The notes under the pieces were generated by a model that worked only from the letters and a program-made list of their open reading frames with translations, ran no database searches and was not told the DNA's origin. Positions 7,908 to 15,773 of a stretch of DNA of 64,000 bases are shown here, piece by piece (position 1 is the stretch's first letter; every line of letters starts with the position of its first letter). The stretch is from contig NZ_KB907455.1 in the NCBI RefSeq assembly GCF_000382045.1, positions 62,001 to 126,000 of the forward strand, in the 5' to 3' direction. The position numbers and the translations under genes are program-made. The DNA comes from Variovorax atrisoli 110B (GTDB lineage Bacteria; Pseudomonadota; Gammaproteobacteria; Burkholderiales; Burkholderiaceae_C).

Positions 7908-9278
7908 ATGCCCTCTGCCCAAGATCCCGTCGAGCGGCCCGCTCCCGTCAGCTTCTGGCAGGCCTTCGCCTACTGGCTCAAGCTGGGCTTCATCAGCTTC
8001 GGCGGGCCGGCCGGGCAGATCGCCCTGATGCACCAGGAACTGGTGGAGCGCCGGCGCTGGATCTCGGAGAAGCGCTTTCTCCACGCCCTCAACTACTGCA
8101 TGCTGCTGCCCGGCCCCGAGGCCCAGCAGCTGGCCACCTACATCGGCTGGCTCATGCACCGCACCTGGGGCGGCGTCGCGGCGGGGGTGCTGTTCGTGCT
8201 GCCCTCGCTCTTCATCCTGATCGCGCTCTCCTGGATCTACATGGCCTACGGGCAGGTGCCGGCGGTGGCGGGGCTGCTGTACGGCGTGAAGCCGGCGGTC
8301 ACGGCCATCGTGCTGTTCGCGGCCTGGCGCATCGGCTCGCGGGTGCTGAAGAACGCCTGGCTCTGGGCGATCGCCGCGGCGGCGTTCGTGGCGATCTTCG
8401 CGCTGCAGCTGCCGTTTCCGCTGATCGTGCTTGCGGCGGCGGCCATCGGCTACTTCGGCAGCCGGGTGGCGCCGCAGCGCTTCGCGTCGGGCGGCGGCGG
8501 GCATGGTGCGGCAGGGGCGGCGGCCATCGGCCCGGCGCTCATCGACGACGACACGCCCACACCCGCGCACGCGCGCTTCGGCTGGGGCCGCTTCTGGCGC
8601 GTGCTGGGCGTGTTCCTCGTGCTGTGGCTGGGTGCCATGGGCGCGCTCGTCGCCCTGTACGGCTGGCAGGGCACGCTCACGCAGATGGGCTGGTTCTTCA
8701 CCAAGGCAGCGCTCATGACCTTCGGCGGCGCCTACGCGGTGCTGCCCTACGTGTTCCAGGGCGCGGTCGACCACTACGGCTGGCTGGGCGCCACTCAGAT
8801 GATCGACGGCCTCGCGCTCGGCGAGACCACGCCGGGGCCGCTGATCATGGTGGTGTCCTTCGTGGGCTTCGTCGGCGGCTGGAACCAGGCGCTCTCCGGC
8901 GGCGACTCGCTCTTCGCGGCAGGGGCCGTGGCGGCGACGGTGGTGTGCTTCTTCACCTTCCTGCCGTCGTTCCTCTTCATCCTGCTGGGCGGGCCCTTCA
9001 TCGAGTCGACGCACGGCAACCTGAAGCTCACCGCGCCGCTCACGGCCATCACCGCGGCGGTGGTGGGCGTGATCGTCAACCTGGCGGTGTTCTTCGCCTG
9101 GCACGTGCTGTGGCCCAGGGGAGCCGGCGGGGGCTTCGACGCGGCATCGGCGGCGATCGGGCTGATCGCCGCCGTGGCGCTGTTCCGCTTCAAGGCCGGC
9201 GTGATCCCGGTGGTGCTCGCCTCGGCCCTGCTGGGGCTGGCGTGGCAGCTGTTGCTGCTGCCTTTGCTGCCCCACTGA
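7908..9278 (+). CDS. chrA: Chromate transporter ChrA, long-chain form
   Basis: A 456-residue inner-membrane protein with two homologous CHR domains, the bidomain form of the chromate ion transporter family. The N-terminal copy shows WLKLGFISFGGPAGQIALMH and LLPGPEAQQLATYIGW. The C-terminal copy shows FFTKAALMTFGGAYAVLPYV and LALGETTPGPLIMVVSFVGF. It probably exports chromate (or a sulfate-like anion). Coupling to the TSUP gene 20 bases upstream suggests an oxyanion-export pair. No chrB or chrF regulator is adjacent. Confidence 0.92.
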   Translation: MPSAQDPVERPAPVSFWQAFAYWLKLGFISFGGPAGQIALMHQELVERRRWISEKRFLHALNYCMLLPGPEAQQLATYIGWLMHRTWGGVAAGVLFVLPSLFILIALSWIYMAYGQVPAVAGLLYGVKPAVTAIVLFAAWRIGSRVLKNAWLWAIAAAAFVAIFALQLPFPLIVLAAAAIGYFGSRVAPQRFASGGGGHGAAGAAAIGPALIDDDTPTPAHARFGWGRFWRVLGVFLVLWLGAMGALVALYGWQGTLTQMGWFFTKAALMTFGGAYAVLPYVFQGAVDHYGWLGATQMIDGLALGETTPGPLIMVVSFVGFVGGWNQALSGGDSLFAAGAVAATVVCFFTFLPSFLFILLGGPFIESTHGNLKLTAPLTAITAAVVGVIVNLAVFFAWHVLWPRGAGGGFDAASAAIGLIAAVALFRFKAGVIPVVLASALLGLAWQLLLLPLLPH

Positions 9279-9290
9279 CCTTTCGTGGAA

Positions 9291-9380
9291 CACCGCGGAA
9301 CCGGCTTTGCCGGGCCGCAGGTGTTGCCCCCGGAAGGGGGGTGGCGCAGCGACACGAAGTGCGCGAAGCCTGGGGGCGAA
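9291..9380 (-). repeat. Dispersed intergenic repeat, copy 5 (reverse orientation)
   Basis: Reverse-complement copy with CCGCGGAACCGGCTTTGCCGGGCCGCAGGTG, given here as the two hairpin arms CCGGCTTTGCCGG and CCCCCGGAAGGGGGG, then GCGACACGAAGTGCGCGAAGCC. Together with copy 6 it occupies the space between chrA and the convergent tctA gene. Confidence 0.85.
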
Positions 9381-9387
9381 TCTGGTC

Positions 9388-9475
9388 TCCGCGGAACCGG
9401 CTTTGCCGGGCCGCAGGTGTTGCCCCCGGAAGGGGGGCGCAGCGACACGAAGTGCGCGAAGCCTTGGGGGCGAAC
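9388..9475 (-). repeat. Dispersed intergenic repeat, copy 6 (reverse orientation)
   Basis: A second reverse copy directly follows copy 5. It runs up to the base next to the tctA stop codon (9476), so any transcript of tctA reads straight into both elements. Confidence 0.85.
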
Positions 9476-10987
9476 TCAATCTTCCACGAAGGCTTCCTCG
9501 CGCTTGGCCTTGATCGCCGGCAGCAGCACGATGCCCAGCAGCAGCGCCGCGGCGATCAGGAGCCCCGCCGACAGCGGCCGCGTGACGAACACGCTCCACG
9601 CCCCGCGCGACAGCAAGAGCGCCCGGCGCAGGTTCTCTTCCATCATCGGCCCGAGGATGAAGCCCAGCAGCAGCGGTGCTGGCTCGGTGCGCAGCTTGAT
9701 GAAGAGATAGCCGATGAAGCCGAAGGCGGCCACCATCCACACGTCGAAGGTGTTGTTGTTGGTCGAGTACACGCCGATCGCGCAGAACAGCACGATGGCC
9801 GGAAACAGGAACTTGTAGGGCACCGTCAGCAGCTTGATCCACATGCCGATCAGCGGCAGGTTCAGGATGATGAGCATCGCGTTGCCGATCCACATCGAGG
9901 CGATCAGGCCCCAGAAGAGCTCGGGGTTGCTGGTCATCACCTGCGGGCCCGGCTGGATGTTGTGGATGGTCATCGCGCCCACCATCAGCGCCATCACCGC
10001 GTTGGGCGGGATGCCCAGCGTCAGCAGCGGGATGAAGGAGGTCTGCGCGCCCGCGTTGTTGGCCGACTCCGGCGACGCCACGCCGCGGATGTTGCCCTTG
10101 CCGAAGGGCACTTCGCCGGGGCGCATGCGGATCTTCTTCTCCAGCGCATACGAGGCGAACGAGGCCAGCAGCGCGCCGCCGCCCGGCAGGATGCCCAGCG
10201 CCGAGCCCAGCGCGGTGCCGCGCAGCACGGCGGGGAGCATGCGCTTGAAGTCGTCCTTGGTGGGCCACAGGCCCTTGACCTTGTGCGTGAACACCTCGCG
10301 CTCGTCGTCCGGCTGCGAGAGGTTGCCGATGATTTCGCCGTAGCCGAACACGCCCATCGCGATGACGACGAAGCCGATGCCGTCGGTGAGCTCCGGAATG
10401 TCGAAGCTGTAGCGCGCCACGCCCGAGTTGACGTCGGTGCCCACGATGCCCATCAGCAGGCCCAGCACGATCATCGCCACCGCCTTCAGCAGCGAACCCG
10501 AGGCCAGCACCACCGCGCCGATCAGGCCCAGCACCATCAGCGAGAAGTATTCGGCCGGGCCGAACTTGAAGGCCAGCTCGGTCAGCGGCGGCGCGAAGGC
10601 GGCCAGGATCAGCGTGCCCACGCAGCCCGCGAAGAACGATCCCAGGCCGGCGGCGGCGAGCGCCGGGCCCGCGCGGCCCTGCCGGGCCATCTGGTAGCCG
10701 TCGATGCAGGTGACCACCGAGGACGATTCGCCCGGCAGGTTCACCAGGATGGCCGTGGTGGAGCCGCCGTACTGGGCGCCGTAGTAGATGCCGGCCAGCA
10801 TGATCAGCGCCGACACCGGCGGCAGCGCGTAGGTGGCCGGCAGCAGCATCGCGATGGTCGCGACGGGCCCGATGCCCGGCAGCACGCCGATCAGCGTGCC
10901 CAGGATGCAGCCGATCAGGCAGTACAGCAGGTTGGTGAAGGTGAACGCGACGCCGAAGCCGGTCGCGAGGTTGTTGAAGAGTTCCAT
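9476..10987 (-). CDS. tctA: Tripartite tricarboxylate transporter, large permease subunit TctA
   Basis: A 503-residue, twelve-helix inner-membrane subunit of a TTT (Bug-dependent) solute importer. Family hallmarks are GTLIGVLPGIGPVATIAMLLP at the start, YYGAQYGGSTTAILVNLPGE, and the second repeat SALGILPGGGALLASFASYALEKK with the GVASPESANNAGAQTSFIPLLTLGIPPN block. ATG 10987 gives MELFNNLATGFGVAFTF, the normal family N-terminus. It lies 17 bases after tctB on the same strand. No TctC/Bug receptor is present in this operon, so a receptor encoded elsewhere must supply the substrate. Confidence 0.93.
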   Translation of the reverse strand: MELFNNLATGFGVAFTFTNLLYCLIGCILGTLIGVLPGIGPVATIAMLLPATYALPPVSALIMLAGIYYGAQYGGSTTAILVNLPGESSSVVTCIDGYQMARQGRAGPALAAAGLGSFFAGCVGTLILAAFAPPLTELAFKFGPAEYFSLMVLGLIGAVVLASGSLLKAVAMIVLGLLMGIVGTDVNSGVARYSFDIPELTDGIGFVVIAMGVFGYGEIIGNLSQPDDEREVFTHKVKGLWPTKDDFKRMLPAVLRGTALGSALGILPGGGALLASFASYALEKKIRMRPGEVPFGKGNIRGVASPESANNAGAQTSFIPLLTLGIPPNAVMALMVGAMTIHNIQPGPQVMTSNPELFWGLIASMWIGNAMLIILNLPLIGMWIKLLTVPYKFLFPAIVLFCAIGVYSTNNNTFDVWMVAAFGFIGYLFIKLRTEPAPLLLGFILGPMMEENLRRALLLSRGAWSVFVTRPLSAGLLIAAALLLGIVLLPAIKAKREEAFVED

Positions 10988-11004
10988 GGCGGCGTGCTCC
11001 TCGT

Positions 11005-11493
11005 TCAACCGGCGATGAAGGTGGGCCACACCTGGATCTGCAGCTTGAGCGCCCAGATGAACGCCACGTAGCTGCCGGCCGCCAGGATGGTCGCGAGGAT
11101 CAGCACGTCGCGCAGCTTGAAGTGCTCGCCCGCCATGCTCGAGATGATGGTGAGCGCGTAGATCGCGATGATCATGCCCATGGCCGGCAGCCCGATGCTG
11201 GGCAGCCCGCCCAGCAGCACGCCGAAGGCCAGGTTCGCGCCGAGCACGAAGGCCAGCGGCTTCCAGGCCCACTTGCCGATCGGGTCGCCGTCGGTGGTCT
11301 CGACCACCATCGCCTGAAACATGATGATCGCGCCCAGCACCGCCAGCAGGATTCCCAGCATGAGCGGGAAGTAGCCCGGTCCCATGCGCGCGCCGTCGCC
11401 GATGGTGTAGGTGGTGGCGCCGATGGCGAAGGCGCCGCCCACGGCCGTGAACATGACTCCTGAGAAGAAGTCGGCCTGACTCTTGATGCGCAT
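11005..11493 (-). CDS. tctB: Tripartite tricarboxylate transporter, small subunit TctB
   Basis: A 162-residue, four-helix small membrane subunit of the TTT transporter. The start at 11493 has an AGAGGAGCGAGAC ribosome-binding site and gives MRIKSQADFFSGVMFTAVGG, a typical TctB opening (a charged stretch, then DFFSG and a helix). GDGARMGPGYFPLMLGILLAVLG is the conserved family segment. It is the first gene of the tctBA pair. Confidence 0.9.
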   Translation of the reverse strand: MRIKSQADFFSGVMFTAVGGAFAIGATTYTIGDGARMGPGYFPLMLGILLAVLGAIIMFQAMVVETTDGDPIGKWAWKPLAFVLGANLAFGVLLGGLPSIGLPAMGMIIAIYALTIISSMAGEHFKLRDVLILATILAAGSYVAFIWALKLQIQVWPTFIAG

Positions 11494-11635
11494 GTCTCGC
11501 TCCTCTTTGTTGGGGGAAACGAGGGTCGGGCTGCGCGCCTGACGGTGGGCTGACCGGTGCGGTACGAACAAGTGCGTACCGCGGGGCAAGGGTTCTCCCA
11601 GGGGCCCGGCCTTCGGGCAGGCGCGCCCGGAAACG

Positions 11636-11661
11636 AAAAAAGCTCCCGAAGGAGCTTTTTG
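11636..11661. terminator. Bidirectional intrinsic terminator after the RRM gene
   Basis: AAAAAAGCTCC-CGAA-GGAGCTTTTT: a GC-containing stem flanked by A and T tracts, so it can work on both strands. It is placed 37 bases after the stop of the RNA-binding protein gene and separates that gene from tctBA. Confidence 0.85.
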
Positions 11662-11697
11662 GTTCAGGGGCCCGAAGGCCCCGGAAGGGGGAAGGGC

Positions 11698-12147
11698 TCA
11701 GTAGCCGCCGCGGCCGCCGCCGTAGCCGCCACCGCCGCTGCGGTCGCCGCCGCCGCCGTAGCCGCCGCGATCACCACGGTCGCCGCCGTAACCGCCGCCG
11801 CCGCTGCGGCCACCGCCGCCGTAGCCGCCGCCACCACCACCACCGTAGCCGCCACCACCGCCGCCGCCGCCGTAGCCGCCGGTGCGGGGAGGACGAGCTT
11901 CCATCGGACGGGCTTCGTTCACCGTCAGGGCGCGGCCCTGCAGGGGCTGGCCGTTCATGGCTTCGATGGCTGCCAGTGCTTCGGCATCCGTACCCATTTC
12001 GACGAAGCCGAAGCCCTTCGAACGGCCGGTGTCACGTTCCATCATGACCTTGGCGCTGACGATCGAGCCGAATTCGCCGAAGGCTTGCTCCAGATCGTTG
12101 TCGCGGATCGAGTAGGCGAGGTTGCCCACATAAAGTTTCTTGCCCAT
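11698..12147 (-). CDS. Glycine-rich RRM RNA-binding protein
   Basis: A 149-residue protein with one RNA recognition motif at residues 4-80, followed by a Gly-rich tail built of GYGGGG and GGYGG units with scattered Arg (RGG-like). RNP2 is LYVGNL (5-10) and RNP1 is KGFGFVEM (44-51). The layout matches the Rbp family of cyanobacteria and proteobacteria, often cold-induced and acting on mRNA folding or stability. ATG 12147 has an AGGAG ribosome-binding site at the right distance; the TTG just before it would be too close. That ribosome-binding site is buried in a hairpin (see the regulatory entry). The repetitive tail explains the GCC/GCCGCC-like periodicity in 11700-11880. Confidence 0.92.
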   Translation of the reverse strand: MGKKLYVGNLAYSIRDNDLEQAFGEFGSIVSAKVMMERDTGRSKGFGFVEMGTDAEALAAIEAMNGQPLQGRALTVNEARPMEARPPRTGGYGGGGGGGGYGGGGGGGYGGGGRSGGGGYGGDRGDRGGYGGGGDRSGGGGYGGGRGGY

Positions 12148-12150
12148 CAA

Positions 12151-12198
12151 GGGACTCCTGATTCAAACCAACAAAAAGACAAAAAGCGATGGAGTCCC
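12151..12198 (-). promoter_or_regulatory. Hairpin sequestering the RRM-gene ribosome-binding site, U-rich loop
   Basis: In the mRNA, GGGACTCC (12198 down to 12191) is perfectly complementary to GGAGTCCC (12158 down to 12151). The second arm contains the Shine-Dalgarno GGAG of the RRM gene and ends three bases before its ATG. The 32-base loop contains two U5 runs and is G+U rich. Closing this stem would hide the ribosome-binding site. This suggests temperature-dependent or protein-dependent (possibly autogenous) control; the complementarity is seen, the function inferred. Confidence 0.55.
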
Positions 12199-12338
12199 AG
12201 AATCACAACAAACAAGAACTGCGCTGTGGCGCGAAACTGACCGATCACCGAATTACGTGCACGGGAGCCGCAAGGCCCGCTGACACGTAGCGAGCATTAT
12301 CCGGCCCGAATTCGAAAAATATGTGGCGAAATTGCCCC

Positions 12339-12575
12339 TTATCGGGAAACTCCTCGTTCCGGCGGGCGGTTTCGCAACGGTTTCAGCAGTCCGGAAAGCC
12401 CGTTGTGGTCTATTTCATGCATCAGGGCGAGCAATCGGCCAATTTCGCCTGAGGGAAAACCCTCGCGTGCAAACCAGGTCAGGTAATTTCCGGGCAAATC
12501 GGCAATCAGCGTGCCCTTGTACTTGCCGAAGGGCATTTCGAGCGTCACCAGCCGCTGCAGGTCTTCGGGTTTCAT
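12339..12575 (-). CDS. DUF3820 family small protein
   Basis: A 78-residue protein containing the family core MPFGKYKGTLIADLPGNYLTWFAREGFPSGEIGRLL (quoted in parts: MPFGKYKGTLIADLPG and YLTWFAREGFPSGEIG). This is the DUF3820 / putative quorum-sensing-regulated virulence factor family. The start at 12575 lies 7 bases after the SUI1-family gene stop, so the two are an operon. The molecular function of the family is not established. Confidence 0.85.
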   Translation of the reverse strand: MKPEDLQRLVTLEMPFGKYKGTLIADLPGNYLTWFAREGFPSGEIGRLLALMHEIDHNGLSGLLKPLRNRPPERGVSR

Positions 12576-12582
12576 GGGAGCC

Positions 12583-12978
12583 TCAGCCTCCGGCGCGCTT
12601 GACCGTGTGGCCCAGCTTCGCGAGCGCCGCAATCACGGTTTCGCGGTGGTCGCCCTGGATCTCGATCGTGCCGTCCTTCACCGTGCCACCCGTGCCGCAG
12701 GCGGTCTTGAGCTGCTTGCCCAGCGCCAGCAGCGCCGCCGCTTCGAGCGCCACGCCCTTGACGAGGGTCACGCCCTTGCCCTTTCGCCCCTTGGTCTCGT
12801 GCGACACGCGCACAATGCCGTCCGTGGCCGGCGCGCTGCGCGCCTTCTCGAGTTCCTTGCAGCGGCAACGCGCCACTGGCTCGCCGCAGCCGGGGCACAT
12901 GCGTCCGCCGCCGTCGGTGGAATACACCAGGGTGCTGCCGCCGGACTGGCCGGCGCGCTGCTGTTTCATCGTCGACAT
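12583..12978 (-). CDS. yciH: SUI1/eIF1-like translation initiation factor (YciH family)
   Basis: A 131-residue protein with a SUI1 domain in its C-terminal two thirds: GIVRVSHETKGRKGKGVTLVKGV, then LKTACGTGGTVKDGTIEIQG, ending HRETVIAALAKLGH. The N-terminal part has a CPGCG..CRC cysteine cluster (residues 28-40) that may bind zinc. E. coli YciH, the best-known relative, affects start-codon fidelity. It is divergent from the helicase gene and overlaps nothing. A second ATG three codons in is possible. Confidence 0.9.
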   Translation of the reverse strand: MSTMKQQRAGQSGGSTLVYSTDGGGRMCPGCGEPVARCRCKELEKARSAPATDGIVRVSHETKGRKGKGVTLVKGVALEAAALLALGKQLKTACGTGGTVKDGTIEIQGDHRETVIAALAKLGHTVKRAGG

Positions 12979-13053
12979 CCGATACGCCTCTTCTCAATTT
13001 CCTTCTTTCGCCGGTTTCCCGTTCTTCGCCCGCCGCGCTCGCCCATCACACAC

Positions 13054-14340
13054 ATGCCATTCGATTCACTGGGCCTGGCCCCCGCGCTCGTGCAAGCTGC
13101 CGCCCGATGCGGCTTTTCGACGCCGACGCCCATCCAGGCCGCGGCCATTCCCTCGATTCTGCAAGGCCGCGACCTGCGGGGCTCGGCGCAGACCGGTTCC
13201 GGCAAGACCGCCGCATTTTCACTGCCGCTGCTGCAGCGCCTGGTTTCGCAGCAGCCGGAACGCCCCCAAGGCCCGCGCCGGGTGCGCGCGCTGGTGCTGG
13301 TGCCCACGCGCGAGCTCGCGGCCCAGGTGGGCGGCACCATGTACGAACTGGCCCAGGACCTGCCCGAGCGCCCGAAGATCGTCACCGTCTTCGGCGGCGT
13401 GTCGATCAACCCGCAGATGATGAACCTGCGCGGCGGCGCCGACATCGTCGTCGCCACGCCGGGCCGGCTGCTCGACCTGGTGGAGCACAACGCACTGCGG
13501 CTCGACGCCGTCGCCATGCTGGTGCTCGACGAGGCCGACCGCCTCTTCGACCTGGGCTTCGCCGAGGAACTCGGCCGCATCCTCGAACTGCTGCCGAAGC
13601 GGCGCCAGAACCTGTTCTTCTCCGCCACCTTCCCGCCGGCCATCGAGGCGCTGGCCGACCGCATGCTGCTCGAGCCGGCCATCGTCGACGTGCAGGGCGA
13701 GCCCGGCACCGCGCCCGACATCGTGCAGCGCGTGATCGAGGTCGACTCCGGCCGTCGCACCCAGCTGCTGCGCCACCTGCTCAAGCAGCACGAGCACGAG
13801 TGGGACCGCGTGCTGGTCTTCGTCGCCACGCAGCACGCGGCGCAGACCGTGGCCGAGAAGCTCTACCGCAACGGCATCTACGCCGTGCCCTTCCACGGCG
13901 ACATCGCGCAGGGCACGCGCGGCGACATCCTCTCGCAGTTCAAGCAGAGCCGATGGGACGTGGTCGTCGCCACCGACCTCGCCGCGCGAGGCATCGACAT
14001 CGCGCAGCTGCCGGTGGTCATCAACTACGACCTGCCGCGCTCGCCCACCGACTACATCCACCGCATCGGCCGCACCGGCCGCGCAGGCGAGAGCGGCCTG
14101 GCGATCAGCTTCGTGAGCGCGGCCACCGAGGCCCACTTCCGCTTGATCGAGAAGCGCAACGGCCTGAGGCTTGCGCGCGAGCGCGTCGAAGGCTTCGAAC
14201 CGACGGAAACCGCGCCGCCGGTGGCCGATGCCTCGGGCACGGGCGGGATCAAGGGGAAGAGGCCGAGCAAGAAGGACAAGCTGCGGGCTGCTGCGGCTGC
14301 GACGGCGGCGGCAGCAGCGAAAACCTCAGGTGCCGACTGA
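13054..14340 (+). CDS. DEAD-box ATP-dependent RNA helicase, RhlE-like
   Basis: A 428-residue helicase with all canonical motifs: Q motif (GFSTPTPIQ), I AQTGSGKT (residues 45-52), Ia PTRELAAQ, Ib TPGRL, II DEAD, III SATFPP, then domain 2 with VFVATQHAAQ, ATDLAARGID and VI HRIGRTGRAG. It ends in a basic, Ala-rich tail (KGKRPSKKDKL, then alternating Ala/Thr), common in RhlE-type helicases and thought to bind RNA. ATG 13054 fits the family start; longer in-frame extensions run through the divergent genes. The last 15 bases overlap the end of the convergent peptidase gene. Confidence 0.93.
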   Translation: MPFDSLGLAPALVQAAARCGFSTPTPIQAAAIPSILQGRDLRGSAQTGSGKTAAFSLPLLQRLVSQQPERPQGPRRVRALVLVPTRELAAQVGGTMYELAQDLPERPKIVTVFGGVSINPQMMNLRGGADIVVATPGRLLDLVEHNALRLDAVAMLVLDEADRLFDLGFAEELGRILELLPKRRQNLFFSATFPPAIEALADRMLLEPAIVDVQGEPGTAPDIVQRVIEVDSGRRTQLLRHLLKQHEHEWDRVLVFVATQHAAQTVAEKLYRNGIYAVPFHGDIAQGTRGDILSQFKQSRWDVVVATDLAARGIDIAQLPVVINYDLPRSPTDYIHRIGRTGRAGESGLAISFVSAATEAHFRLIEKRNGLRLARERVEGFEPTETAPPVADASGTGGIKGKRPSKKDKLRAAAAATAAAAAKTSGAD

Positions 14341-15753
14341 CCCGTCTGGTGCGGCATGGAACTCGGCAGGCGAATGCCTCGCCAGTTCCGCCAGCAGCAG
14401 TGTCCACGCGCGCGTGCCTTCGCGGATCGACTGCAGCCTGAAGAACTCGTTCGGCGCGTGCACGTCCTCGTCGGGCAGGTTGAAGCCGAACATCAGCGTG
14501 TCGATGCCCAACGTCTCTTTGAAAATCGACGTGACGGGCACGCTCGCGCCCAGCCGGACGTGGATGGGGCGCATGCCGGTCTCGCGTTCCAGCACCGCCT
14601 CGGCCGCGCGCACCAGCGGATGGCCGGGCGCGAGGGTCGATGCGGGGGAGCCGTCGTTGATGGCGACCACGTCGAGTGTGCAGCCGGTCGGGCAGTGTCG
14701 GCGCAGGTGGCTCAGCACCGAGCGGATGACCGCGCCTGCATCCTGCCCCGCGACCACGCGCGCGGTGAGTTTGGCCTGCGCCTCGCAGGGCACGATGGTC
14801 TTTCCGCCGCCGCCGGTGTAGCCGCCCCAGAGGCCGTTCACGTCGAGCGCGGGCCGCAAGGTGATGCGTTCGCGCGCGGTGTAGTCGGGTTCGCCGTGCG
14901 GGCTGCCGCCCACGTCGGAGAAGAATGCGGCCTCGTCGTACGGAAGCGCCGCAGTGTCGGCGCGCTGCCTGTCGGTGGGAGGCGACGCGCCGTCGTGGAA
15001 GCCATGCACCGCCACGCTCCCGTCCGCATCGTGCAGCGATGCGACCAGCCGCGCCATCTCGTGCAACGCGTTGCGCACGCCGCCGCCGTAGCGGCCCGAG
15101 TGCAGATCCTTGAGGGCGGTGCGCAGCCGAACTTCGAGCTGCGCGTTGCCGCGAGCGCCGGTGTTGATGGTGGGCACGCTGGCGCTTGCGCGGCCGCCGT
15201 CGGCGGAGAGCACCGCATCGGCCTGCAGCAGGTCGCGGTGCCGTGCGACGATGGTCCGCAGCGACGGGCTGCCGGTTTCTTCCTCGCCTTCGAGGAACAC
15301 CTTGATGTTCACCGGGCAGCGGCCGTGCACTGACAGGAAGGCGGCGATGACCTCGAGCGCGATGGCGGTCGAGCCTTTCACGTCGGAGGTGCCCCTGCCG
15401 TAGAGCTTGCCGTCGATCTCGGTCGGCTCGAACGGCGGCGTGCGCCACTGCTCGAGCGGGTCGGCCGGCTGCACGTCATAGTGGCCGTAGACCATCAGCG
15501 TGGGGCGCCCCGGTGCGCCGTTCCATTCGCCGTACACGGCCGGTTCGCCGTCGCCGTCGAGCAGGCGCACGCCGGCGAGGCCCATGCGCCGCAGCCGCTC
15601 GACCAGGAAGCTTCGCGCCTCGTGCATGCCCTGGGTAAAGGCGGGGTCGGCGCTCACGCTCGGGATGCGCAGGAAGGCCTTGAGCCAGTCCACGATCTCG
15701 GCCTGGTGCGCTTCGAGGTGGTCGATGATCTGCTGTTGTTCGTCCATGGGCAT
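14326..15753 (-). CDS. M20 family metallopeptidase (dipeptidase-like)
   Basis: A roughly 475-residue zinc peptidase of the M20 ArgE/DapE/CNDP-like group. Metal and catalytic segments are visible: LMVYGHYDVQPADPLEQW, GRGTSDVKGSTAIALEVIAAF, and the general-base region LEGEEETGSPSL. A lid domain follows, with the conserved DLHSGRYGGGVRNALHEM. Start candidates are 15753 (MPMDEQQQII), chosen for the family N-terminus, or ATG 15774, which overlaps the esterase TGA by one base (TGATG). Translation is likely coupled to the esterase. Its end runs 15 bases into the convergent helicase gene. Confidence 0.88.
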   Translation of the reverse strand: MPMDEQQQIIDHLEAHQAEIVDWLKAFLRIPSVSADPAFTQGMHEARSFLVERLRRMGLAGVRLLDGDGEPAVYGEWNGAPGRPTLMVYGHYDVQPADPLEQWRTPPFEPTEIDGKLYGRGTSDVKGSTAIALEVIAAFLSVHGRCPVNIKVFLEGEEETGSPSLRTIVARHRDLLQADAVLSADGGRASASVPTINTGARGNAQLEVRLRTALKDLHSGRYGGGVRNALHEMARLVASLHDADGSVAVHGFHDGASPPTDRQRADTAALPYDEAAFFSDVGGSPHGEPDYTARERITLRPALDVNGLWGGYTGGGGKTIVPCEAQAKLTARVVAGQDAGAVIRSVLSHLRRHCPTGCTLDVVAINDGSPASTLAPGHPLVRAAEAVLERETGMRPIHVRLGASVPVTSIFKETLGIDTLMFGFNLPDEDVHAPNEFFRLQSIREGTRAWTLLLAELARHSPAEFHAAPDGSVGT

Positions 15754-15773
15754 GGCTCGGCTGCGTCCCTGCA

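Noticed and set aside
11700..11880. GC-rich triplet-like tandem repeat or CRISPR-like array
   Set aside because: It is the Gly-rich coding tail of the RRM protein (GYGGGG units); there are no equal spacers.
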